Below are positions 44,333-51,935 of a DNA stretch of 62,878 nt, one piece after another. A program made the position numbers and the translations under genes. Location: the NCBI GenBank assembly GCA_029243395.1, contig JAQWSE010000009.1, forward strand, positions 1 through 62,878, given 5' to 3'. How positions within the stretch are numbered: the stretch's first letter is position 1; every line of letters starts with the position of its first letter. Source of the stretch: Paracoccaceae bacterium (GTDB taxonomy: Bacteria; Pseudomonadota; Alphaproteobacteria; Rhodobacterales; Rhodobacteraceae). The notes under the pieces are model-generated. The model was given only the letters and a program-made list of their open reading frames with translations, was not told where the DNA came from and did not search any database.

Positions 44333-45040
44333 ATGAGAAATGAAACTAACGCACTTATTTTTGACGTAGATGGCACCTTAGCTGAAACAGAGGAGCTTCA
44401 TAGAAGAGCCTTCAATGATGTGTTTAAGAAAAAGGAGTTGAACTGGTACTGGGATAAACCATTATATACAAAATTACTGCGTATAGCAGGTGGAAAGGAA
44501 AGGATTAAATTCTATCAGACCAATATTTCCAAACATAACAGGTCTTTGGGTGATCATGATGTTTCTCTAATGCACAAAGAAAAAACGCAAATATACGCAA
44601 GCTTGGTTGAAAATGGAGCTCTAACTTTAAGGCCAGGAATCCACTCCATAATTACAAATGCACTTGAAAAAAAAATCCTCCTGGCCATAGCTACATCTAC
44701 TAGCCATTCAAACGTAATCCCATTAACTCAAAGCTGTTTTGGAAAAAAACCTACCCAGATTTTTTCCTACCTTGCGACAGGAGATTTGGTGAAGAGAAAG
44801 AAACCTGCAGCAGACTTATACCATCTGGTCTTACAAAAAATGTCTTTAAAGCCAAAAGAATGTCTTGCTATAGAGGATAGCGGTATCGGATTAATGGCAG
44901 CTAAAGCAGCTAACATTCGAACCCTGGTGTCTCCCAGTTTCTACCACATGTCAGACGATTTTACTGGAGCTGACTATATATGTGCTGGCTTCGAACGAGA
45001 ACAACTGCCAAAAGAATTTTGCCAGCTGCTTTTTCAGTAA
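44333..45040 (+). CDS. HAD-superfamily phosphatase, CbbY-like
   Basis: 235 residues. Motif I is FDVDGTLAETEELH, motif II is IATSTS, motif III is the Lys in KRKKPAADLY, and motif IV is IEDSGIGLMAAKAA. The cap matches the CbbY subgroup, which removes xylulose-1,5-bisphosphate in Calvin-cycle organisms. No other Calvin genes are visible; it lies beside pseudoazurin and the photosynthesis remnants. Confidence 0.82.
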   Translation: MRNETNALIFDVDGTLAETEELHRRAFNDVFKKKELNWYWDKPLYTKLLRIAGGKERIKFYQTNISKHNRSLGDHDVSLMHKEKTQIYASLVENGALTLRPGIHSIITNALEKKILLAIATSTSHSNVIPLTQSCFGKKPTQIFSYLATGDLVKRKKPAADLYHLVLQKMSLKPKECLAIEDSGIGLMAAKAANIRTLVSPSFYHMSDDFTGADYICAGFEREQLPKEFCQLLFQ

Positions 45041-45052
45041 CCTGAAATTCTC

Positions 45053-45493
45053 TTAGTTAGCCAATTCAGCAAGCATTTCTTCCATTCTGACCTTGGCTTT
45101 CTTGGGAACCTTCTTACCGTCGAGAAACCCTTCCGCATTGACTTCGCCAACTGCTATGATAGCTACCATGCCGTTCGCAAAGTGCGGAGTACATTTAATA
45201 CCATAAAGTCCATCTTCTGAAACAACTATGCTCACTGCTTTATTTATTTTGCCTTTAAACTTCTTAATTCCCTCAGGTAGCATACCCTTCATGCTTGCAG
45301 CCATATGCCCCTTTTCTGTGGGTAGAAAAGTCACAGTGTCACCTTTTTCTGCCTTAATAAGCATAGGTTCAAATACCATCGTGTTACCGCCTGCGTCTTT
45401 ATTTAACATTTTCACTTCAATTTCAGCAGCAGACAACAAATTCACTGACAGTGCAAAAAGCACAGTCGTTATCAATAAAACAAATTTTTTCAT
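45053..45493 (-). CDS. Pseudoazurin (blue copper protein)
   Basis: 146 residues from ATG 45493, which follows GAGGAA; the longer frame uses a TTG at 45511 inside that region. Signal peptide residues 1-22. Copper ligands: His in EKGHMAAS, then Cys, His and Met in the CTPHFANGM loop. Pseudoazurins carry electrons in the periplasm, for example to nitrite or nitrous oxide reductases or from sulfur oxidation. Confidence 0.93.
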   Translation of the reverse strand: MKKFVLLITTVLFALSVNLLSAAEIEVKMLNKDAGGNTMVFEPMLIKAEKGDTVTFLPTEKGHMAASMKGMLPEGIKKFKGKINKAVSIVVSEDGLYGIKCTPHFANGMVAIIAVGEVNAEGFLDGKKVPKKAKVRMEEMLAELAN

Positions 45494-45583
45494 TTTTTCC
45501 TCACAAAGCAAGACAATAATAGTACCAATTTACTCGGTAACCAAATTTCGGTTTACTCTAATTTCATAGGAGAATCAAACCCT

Positions 45584-45703
45584 TTAAGCAACCACTCTAG
45601 AGAGAGCGCACTGCTTCCACAATTTTGCTAAGCATTCTACAAAATAATCAATATTTTCATCTGAATGTAACGGTGATGGTGTAACCAATACCTTTGAAAC
45701 CCC
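45584..45703 (-). pseudogene. hemA: 3' end of 5-aminolevulinate synthase (hemA), remnant
   Basis: The last 40 or so codons match the C-terminus of alphaproteobacterial HemA (LVTPSPLHSDENIDYF, then LAKLWKQCALSRVVA). The reading frame runs on to 45772 only because it crosses into antisense bchP sequence. The other 360 or so residues are missing, so the gene is dead. HemA sits beside the puh/acsF part of photosynthesis clusters in Rhodobacterales. Confidence 0.83.
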
Positions 45704-46107
45704 TTGAAAAATGGGATAACGGGAAAGACTTAGTGTTGGCTGGTGATGTGGCCGGGGTTGTTGCTCCTTCATCCGGAGAGGGAATTTACTACGCCATGAT
45801 AGGAGGCCAAGAAGCGGCCCTGGCTACCCATAGCTGTCTATTATCAGGAAACTCTAAGGATTTACAATTGGCTCGTAAAAGATTTATGTCAGAACACAAA
45901 ACTGTGTTTCGAGTTCTCGAAGCCATGCAAAACGCTTACTAAAAATCTGATGATAGAAGGGAGCGTTTTGTTGGTTTGTGTAAAGACGTTGACGTTCAAA
46001 GATTGACTTTTGAGTCATATATTCACAAGAAATTGGTCACTCGAAGACCTCTAGCCCATTTAAAAATTATGGTTAAGAATCTTTTACATTTATCAGGGTT
46101 AGTTTGA
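45694..46107 (+). pseudogene. bchP: 3' part of geranylgeranyl reductase (bchP), remnant
   Basis: About 135 codons of the C-terminus of BchP, the enzyme that reduces the geranylgeranyl tail of bacteriochlorophyll. Recognised: LAGDVAGVVAPSSGEGIYYA, then KSDDRRERFVGLCKDVDVQ and KKLVTRRPLAHLK. A TAA at 45940-45942 interrupts the frame where a Tyr codon is expected, and the same frame continues to TGA at 46105. The first two thirds are absent, replaced by hemA sequence of the opposite strand. Confidence 0.87.
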
Positions 46108-46115
46108 GTCACGAC

Positions 46116-46646
46116 ATGACCGAGATTATTGCGGCATGGAAAAATAATAGCTTAGTACCAGCAGAAAAACTTCAAGTACATAAACTTGGCTTGAAGCACC
46201 AGCTGTGTCTGTTTTCGTTAAACAGCAAGAGAATATACTTATCCAACAGCGCGCATCTATAAAATATCATAGTCCGGAACTGTGGGCAAACACAGCCTGC
46301 ACGCACCTACACTGGGGAGAAAATCCTGAAAACTGCGCAGATAGAAGGCTTTCAGAGGAACTGGGGATAGGCAAATTAGATTTGCAATTTCGCAGTGAAG
46401 TGGAATGCCGGGGCAGAAGTAGGAAATGGGCTTATCGAACATGAGGTGGTAAGGGTCTTTGTGTCAGATTTATCTCCTGATCTTGATTTGTATGTGAGAC
46501 CAAATTCCATGGAAGTAAAGTCGGTCAAGTGGATAAGCATTTCCGAAGTTAAAGTAGAAATGAAACTTTACCCTCAGAAATTCACTGAATGGTTTAAGAT
46601 TTACATGAAACAGCACTCCGAAAATATTTTTCATAAGGTTCTATAA
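46116..46646 (+). pseudogene. idi: Isopentenyl-diphosphate isomerase (idi), frameshifted twice
   Basis: Starts 8 bases after the bchP stop, the bchP-idi order of purple-bacterial clusters. Coding is clear in three blocks: MTEIIAAWKNNSLVPAEKL (frame 1), IQQRASIKYHSPELWANTAC (frame 2), VGNGLIEHEVVRVF (frame 1 again). The breaks fit loss of one C near 46200 and gain of one G near 46410. Translation from 46116 would stop within about 50 codons, so no functional enzyme is expected. Confidence 0.87.
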
Positions 46647-46658
46647 AAATCCAAGTAT

Positions 46659-48584
46659 TCAAGCAGATTTATTATTTTTTCGTTTAAATCTACCTACAGA
46701 TACTCCAAGTAGGTCGAGCACTTTTTCTACAATATCTTGAGAGTCTAATCCAGCTGCCTGGTACATTTCCTTCGGGGAAGCTTGATCAACAAATTTGTCC
46801 TTCAGGAACATGGCTCTAAATTTTAGATCACCATCCAATAAACCATTCTCCGTTAGAAATTGAGCCACGTGTGAACCAAAACCACCTATTGCTCCTTCTT
46901 CAATAGTTACCAATACCGAGTGATTAACCGCCAAGTCCTTTAGCATTTTTGTATCTAAGGGCTTCGCAAACCTAGCATCAGCGATCGTTAAGCTGATCCC
47001 AGATTTTTCTAACAGTGTGGATGCATCACGAACTTCCCCCAAATGTGCTCCAAAGTTGAGAATAGCTACACCACTAGTCCCTTCTTGAATCATTCTACCT
47101 TTACCAATTTCAATTGGCACTCCTGACTCAGGAAGCTCAATCCCTTCCCCTTCCCCACGTGGATATCTAAAGGCTATCGGTCCAGAATCGTATTCGGCAG
47201 CGGTAGCAACCATGTTCATGAGCTCTACCTCATCGGCAGCAGCCATTACAACAAATCCTGGTAAATTTGTTAAATATGCAACATCAAATGAGCCCGCGTG
47301 TGTGGCACCGTCAGCACCTACTAATCCCGCTCGATCTATAGCAAAACGCACTGGTAAACCTTGGAGGGCAATATCGTGAACGATCTGGTCATAGCCTCTT
47401 TGCAGAAAGGTTGAATATATTGCACAGAAAGGCCTCAACCCCCCGGCAGCCATCCCACCAGCAAAAGTTACAGCGTGTTGTTCTGCAATGCCTACATCAA
47501 AAACTCTCTCCGGAAAGGTTTCTTGCATAATATTTAAACCTGTACCCGATAGCATCGCTGCCGTTATAGCGACAATTCTGTGATCTTTTTTTGCCTGATT
47601 TACCAATTCCTTTCCAAAAACACTGGTATAAGAGAGAGCATTTGGTTTCGATTTCTTTTGCTCTCCAGAAGCTATATCAAATTTTGCTACACCATGATAC
47701 TTGTCTGAGGAAGTTTCAGCTGGCTCATAGCCTTTTCCTTTTTTTGTTACACAATGAATTAATGTAGGACCGGAAGCTCTCGCTTTTACAGCTCTGAGCA
47801 CTGGCAACAGCTGGTCAAGATCGTGACCATTTATTGGTCCCAAATAAGAAAAACCTAATTCCTCGAAAAAAGTTCCCCCAGAAGCCATACCGGTAATTAG
47901 ACTCTTAGCTCTTCGAGCTCCCTCCTGTATTGGGCTAGGCAAGCTCTTAGCTAAACCTTCTGCTAGTTTTGTGAGGCTATAGAATTCATTATTCGCATAA
48001 AGACTGGAAAGATATTTCGACATTGCACCTGCTGGTGGTGCTATAGACATCTCGTTATCATTCAAAATCACGAAAAGTCTACGACCTTCTGAACCTGCGT
48101 TGTTTAATCCTTCGTATGCCATACCAGCACTAATGGATCCATCACCAATCACGGCTATTGCATCACCAACCGATGTTCCCAGTTCCCTGGCCACTGTAAA
48201 ACCTAAAGCTGCTGAGATCGACGTTGAGGAATGCGCCGCTCCAAAAGGATCGTATTCGCTCTCGGATCTCTTAGTAAAACCAGAAAGGCCTTCTTTCTGC
48301 CTCAAGGTTCTCATTCTATTTCGTCTTCCAGTAAGTATCTTATGCGGGTAACACTGATGGCTTACGTCCCAAATTAACCGATCATGCGGAGTATTAAAAA
48401 CAGCATGCAATGCAACAGTCAGTTCGACTACCCCTAAACTGGAACCCAAATGTCCTCCCGTTTCTGAAACAATAGATATTGTCTCAGCTCGTAACTCCCT
48501 AGCTAAGCTAGCGAGTTGGTCGTCTGATAACTGTCTTAGGTCAGAAGGCAGATCAACTTGGTCTAAAATTGGAGAATTTACCAT
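46659..48584 (-). CDS. dxs: 1-deoxy-D-xylulose-5-phosphate synthase
   Basis: 641 residues, full length and free of damage; the same length as the dxs-type gene I recall at the puf end of Rhodobacter clusters. Thiamine-diphosphate enzyme joining pyruvate and glyceraldehyde-3-phosphate in the non-mevalonate isoprenoid route. Motifs: [18 protein letters not shown], the [18 protein letters not shown] ThDP-binding stretch, and [17 protein letters not shown]. It is kept intact among ruined neighbours, as expected for a gene needed for quinones and cell-wall lipid. Confidence 0.96.
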   Translation of the reverse strand: MVNSPILDQVDLPSDLRQLSDDQLASLARELRAETISIVSETGGHLGSSLGVVELTVALHAVFNTPHDRLIWDVSHQCYPHKILTGRRNRMRTLRQKEGLSGFTKRSESEYDPFGAAHSSTSISAALGFTVARELGTSVGDAIAVIGDGSISAGMAYEGLNNAGSEGRRLFVILNDNEMSIAPPAGAMSKYLSSLYANNEFYSLTKLAEGLAKSLPSPIQEGARRAKSLITGMASGGTFFEELGFSYLGPINGHDLDQLLPVLRAVKARASGPTLIHCVTKKGKGYEPAETSSDKYHGVAKFDIASGEQKKSKPNALSYTSVFGKELVNQAKKDHRIVAITAAMLSGTGLNIMQETFPERVFDVGIAEQHAVTFAGGMAAGGLRPFCAIYSTFLQRGYDQIVHDIALQGLPVRFAIDRAGLVGADGATHAGSFDVAYLTNLPGFVVMAAADEVELMNMVATAAEYDSGPIAFRYPRGEGEGIELPESGVPIEIGKGRMIQEGTSGVAILNFGAHLGEVRDASTLLEKSGISLTIADARFAKPLDTKMLKDLAVNHSVLVTIEEGAIGGFGSHVAQFLTENGLLDGDLKFRAMFLKDKFVDQASPKEMYQAAGLDSQDIVEKVLDLLGVSVGRFKRKNNKSA

Positions 48585-48741
48585 AATTAGTCCTTAAAGA
48601 AAAAAAACAGTACTGAAGAGCTATGTGAGAACCATCCCCTTCCACCACTGTTTAATTATGCACTCTTATACCGGAGATACTAAGCGGTCATAAGCCGCAT
48701 AGAGTTTTCCTCCAGCATAATATGCACAAATTTTCTCTTCC

Positions 48742-49005
48742 TCAAGCATTTTTTTTGGTCAAGTTGCGCATAATCAGAAAGTTCCCTGATGTTTTTTTCC
48801 CCGGACAACAAAAATTTGAATAGTTGAATAGTCTAAGTTCCACCATTGCAAGCAAAACTTGGCTATAGACGAAACCCGAAACTAAGTCATAAATTCTACG
48901 ACCGTCTTTCGCCGCCATTCTATTAAGTACGGGAAGTTTTTTGACCAAAGTGTGAAACTTAGGCTTGGCAACAAGGTTATTCATCCAACTGAAAAACCAA
49001 TCCAT
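48742..49005 (-). pseudogene. crtF: 5' part of hydroxyneurosporene methyltransferase (crtF), remnant
   Basis: The N-terminal 60 or so residues match CrtF, with IYDLVSGFVYSQVLLAMVEL. The frame then slips at a poly-A/T run near 48802-48817; the -1 frame continues with LLSGEKNIRELSDYAQLDQK, as expected of CrtF. Beyond about 48750 the match ends. CrtF is normally near 370-390 residues. It lies 17 bases behind crtE, the usual crtEF operon. bchCXYZ and puf genes, which normally follow before dxs, are missing. Confidence 0.8.
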
Positions 49006-49022
49006 TATAAAGTCACAAGGGC

Positions 49023-49904
49023 TTATAGAACTTTATCTGCAGCAAAGGAGGGCATTAATTGCTTAGCCTGATGACGAATGATTTCACATAATTGTGCTTC
49101 ACCCGGACAAGCGGGAATAGATGCAATAGCCCCACTCAAAATTCCCTGCAAACGATCTATGGCCCCCTCAACTCCTAATTCTGACACGGCACTTGGCCTG
49201 CTATTAATAGCGTCCTGCCCTTTAGGTTTACCAAGTTCATCCAATTGCCCAACCACATCCTTTAGGTCATCAGCCACCTGAAATGCTTCCCCAACCCTTG
49301 CTCCTAATTCAACCCAAGGTTCAGGATCTTCCCCAGCCGATACAGCTCCCATACAGGTAGCTGCAACAAATAAGGACCCAGTTTTAAGTTGATGGTAAGC
49401 ACTCAGATTGATTTTTTTTTCACTTTCCCAACCTTGGCCTGAACAGATCCCAAAAGGCAAGCCCGATGATTTAGTGAGCATCCTAATGAGGCTCGGTAAT
49501 CTGTCTGGACATTTCATGCAACCTTTGGCCAGATTTTCGAAAGCCAGTATAATCAACGCATCGCCAGCCAAAACAGCTACAGTCTCACCAAACGCCCGGT
49601 GTACAGTTGGTTTGCCGCGCCTCAAAGCCGCATTATCAAAACAAGGAAGATCATCGTGCACCAAACTAGCACAGTGCATTAGCTCAATGGCAGCTGCAGC
49701 AGTGTCTGTTATTTTAGGAAAATCATCTCCGCAGGCTTCTGCAACTGCTAAGCACAAACGTGGTCGGACCCTTGCTCCTCCTGGAAAAACAGCGTAATCA
49801 ATCGCTGCTGCCACTTTTGGTGGAGCTGGCAAATCTTTTGCACTCCTCAGCGTTTGAGACAAAGCTATATTTATTCTCTCTTGGATATTATTTGCTTTCG
49901 TCAT
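49023..49904 (-). CDS. crtE: Geranylgeranyl diphosphate synthase, CrtE
   Basis: 293 residues, intact. First Asp-rich motif in LVHDDLPCFDNAALRRGKPT, second in FQVADDLKDVVGQ; the ICSGQGWESEKK and SIPACPGEAQL segments are those of photosynthesis-cluster CrtE. It would make C20 (or C15) diphosphate for carotenoids or for quinone and lipid carriers; no carotenoid pathway remains here, so it may now serve as the cell's IspA-type enzyme. Confidence 0.92.
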   Translation of the reverse strand: MTKANNIQERINIALSQTLRSAKDLPAPPKVAAAIDYAVFPGGARVRPRLCLAVAEACGDDFPKITDTAAAAIELMHCASLVHDDLPCFDNAALRRGKPTVHRAFGETVAVLAGDALIILAFENLAKGCMKCPDRLPSLIRMLTKSSGLPFGICSGQGWESEKKINLSAYHQLKTGSLFVAATCMGAVSAGEDPEPWVELGARVGEAFQVADDLKDVVGQLDELGKPKGQDAINSRPSAVSELGVEGAIDRLQGILSGAIASIPACPGEAQLCEIIRHQAKQLMPSFAADKVL

Positions 49905-49970
49905 AGTTGCTCCTTAACGAATGCGGTCTAGCATATGGAGTAAAAATTGTCTAATTTTTCGGCACTTAAA

Positions 49971-49988
49971 TGTAAGTGCCTTAATACA
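49971..49988. promoter_or_regulatory. TGT-N12-ACA site between crtE and crtD, PpsR/CrtJ-like
   Basis: TGT at 49971 and ACA at 49986 are separated by exactly 12 bases, the PpsR/CrtJ operator pattern found at divergent crt promoters. A second, degenerate TGT-N12-CAC begins at 49948. A perfect 8-base inverted repeat (GGCACTTA, 4-base loop) covers 49961-49980. A chance match is possible. Confidence 0.4.
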
Positions 49989-50020
49989 CAGAAGTTCTGA
50001 ATCAATTTGGTTTTAAGATT

Positions 50021-50896
50021 TTGAAAGATAAGAAAGTGATCATTGTAGGTAGTGGCATACATGGCCTGGCAGCTGCTATGAGACTTTCGACCTGTGGGAT
50101 TAATGTTCAAATATTTGAGAAACAATCCTATCCTGGTGGTAAGATTAGAACCAAAAATAACGTTACCGGATTAATCGATTCTGGCCCAACAGTTTTAATA
50201 ATGCATGAAATATTTGCCGATATAGTCCTGTTCAACGGAGATCCTAGGGCTCTAACAATGGGTTTATTGGGTATTCAAGTTAAAAAAAGTATCGCTCAAA
50301 AGAAGATACAGCCTAGATCCCTCTCTGCTTATGTGTGGAGTTTTGCGGCTAAACCAGCTAACCACAAATTGGTTCATCACAATGTCTTCTTCAATATTAA
50401 CTACAAAAAGGAGTTTCAAGACATCAATGAGGGAATCATCCCTACAGATCCAACTTTTTATGTTTGCGCCCAAGGCAACAATAAGGATCCAACGCCAAGT
50501 TCCACTGCCATTGGTGGTTTCGAAATAATAATCAACGCCACCCCTATTCCTAACCCAAAGAGTCAGGATAAACATGAGGAATTCCAAAGATGCAAAAATA
50601 TAACATTTCCAATCCTAGAATCGATGAGACTGAAACTGGAATTAAGCCCAAAAAAAGAAATGTTGACCACACCCTTCGAATTCGACAAATTATTTCCGGG
50701 CTCATCCGGATCTTTATACGGAAGAAGCCCTCATGGAATCAATTCTACATTCAAAAAGCCTCTATCCCAAAGCCAGATAAAGGGTTTGTTGGTCGCCGGA
50801 GGAGGAACCCATCCAGGAGCAGGAGTACCAATGGCATGCCAATCCGGCAAGCATGCGGTAGAAACGATCTTACGCGACCTAAATTTGATATCATAG
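50021..50896 (+). pseudogene. crtD: Carotenoid 3,4-desaturase (crtD) with a large in-frame internal deletion
   Basis: 291 residues against roughly 490-500 for CrtD. N-terminal FAD fold (VGSGIHGLAAAMRL, PGGKIRT, DSGPTVLIMHEIF) runs at residues 67-70 straight into the late VLFNGDPRALTMGLLG motif; about 190 family residues are missing in between. The rest follows CrtD (RSLSAYVWSFAAK, HHNVFF, PTDPTFYVCAQG, GAGVPMACQSGKHA). The deletion kept the frame, so automated annotation would call a normal gene. Start is TTG 50021. Divergent from crtE, as in purple bacteria. Confidence 0.85.
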
Positions 50897-50931
50897 TAGA
50901 GAAGATTGGCTATGCCCTGGTGGTACGTTGA

Positions 50932-51165
50932 TGGAATCTCAATAAGTTAGCCCGAGAATGGCAAAACTTAAGCATACCGATTTCTTTTATTCTGGGAGAG
51001 AAAGATAATATAGTTCAAAATTCAGATAGTATAAAAGCATCAAAGCAAATGATGTTCTCGGAGGTACAAATTAATAAAAATCACGGGCACCTTATGCATG
51101 AAGAAGATCTAGATTTGATTTCTGGACAAATTAAATGTTTTTACAAAAAACTAGTGTCTTTTTAA
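50932..51165 (+). pseudogene. bchO: 3' end of bchO (alpha/beta hydrolase), remnant
   Basis: An open stretch without a start codon encodes LAREWQNLSIPISFILGEKD and, later, NHGHLMHEEDLDLI, the C-terminal lid and catalytic-His region of BchO, the protein linked to magnesium chelatase (bchIDO). An upstream stop (TGA at 50929) precedes it. crtC and the crtA-bchD side of the cluster are missing between crtD and this fragment. Confidence 0.65.
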
Positions 51166-51223
51166 GTAATTTCAATAAATATAGGACCTTGAGGAAAAAA
51201 CTGCGGTTTATATAATCATACTT

Positions 51224-51916
51224 ATGAGATTGTTCACGGTACTTTTCGCATTAATGCTAGTTGCTTCAATTTTTTTGAATGTCGGACTGCATAACGTTTC
51301 AGCAACTGAAATAGTGGGCGGAGAAAAAATTTTTAAGAAATGCAAAACCTGCCACCAAATTGGTGCTGGGGCTAAGAATCGTGTTGGCCCCCACCTTAAC
51401 GAAATTGGAGGCAGAGTGGTTGGATCTGTTGAAAATTTTAAATATTCAAATTCTCTGCTAGAATTGAAGGAACAAGCCATTCGCTGGGAAAAACCAATGT
51501 TGGACAAATACTTGAAAGAACCAAGAAAGTTCATTCAGGGGACTAACATGAATTTTTCAGGAATAACGGACGAATTGGAAAGAAAGAAAATTATTGAATT
51601 TATATGGCAAGTATCCGAATCGACTCAAGGATCTTCGGTTCAAGAAAATTCGCTCCCAGAAGAAATTTTGTCCATTGCAGGAGATCGTGATTATGGGGAG
51701 TATTTATCAAGTGAATGTGCTACATGTCATCAAGCTTCAGGAAAAGATGAAGGCATCCCATCTATAACAAATTGGCCAGTAAAATCCTTTATTATAGCCC
51801 TGCATGCTTATAAAAATGGAAATAGAAAACATCCCATTATGGAGATGATCACAAAACGACTTTCTAATGAGGAAATTGCATCACTTGCTATTTTTTTCAA
51901 TTCGATAAATAATTAA
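51224..51916 (+). CDS. fccA: Periplasmic diheme cytochrome c, FccA/SoxE-like
   Basis: 230 residues. A signal peptide (1-27, ending VSA) and two heme-binding motifs, CKTCH at 40-44 and CATCH at 165-169. The first domain is of the cytochrome c2 type (VGPHLNEIGGRVVG, with a Met ligand in NMNF), the second of the short SoxE/FccA type. It is followed by fccB after 19 bases; together they form the sulfide-oxidising flavocytochrome c. Confidence 0.88.
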   Translation: MRLFTVLFALMLVASIFLNVGLHNVSATEIVGGEKIFKKCKTCHQIGAGAKNRVGPHLNEIGGRVVGSVENFKYSNSLLELKEQAIRWEKPMLDKYLKEPRKFIQGTNMNFSGITDELERKKIIEFIWQVSESTQGSSVQENSLPEEILSIAGDRDYGEYLSSECATCHQASGKDEGIPSITNWPVKSFIIALHAYKNGNRKHPIMEMITKRLSNEEIASLAIFFNSINN

Positions 51917-51935
51917 TTCATAAGGAGGATGAAAT

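Noticed and set aside
45512-45527. Sigma-54-like TGGTACTATTATTGTC before pseudoazurin
   Set aside because: Spacing is right but the -12 GC is GT. It overlaps the alternative start region and pseudoazurin has no link to the flagellar regulon.
45584-45772. 62-residue minus-strand reading frame as a real small gene
   Set aside because: Its second half is the hemA C-terminus and its first half is antisense to bchP, so it is a fusion of two remnants.
45694-45942. 82-residue frame as a complete small oxidoreductase
   Set aside because: It is the interrupted C-terminal part of bchP; the same frame continues past the TAA with homologous sequence.
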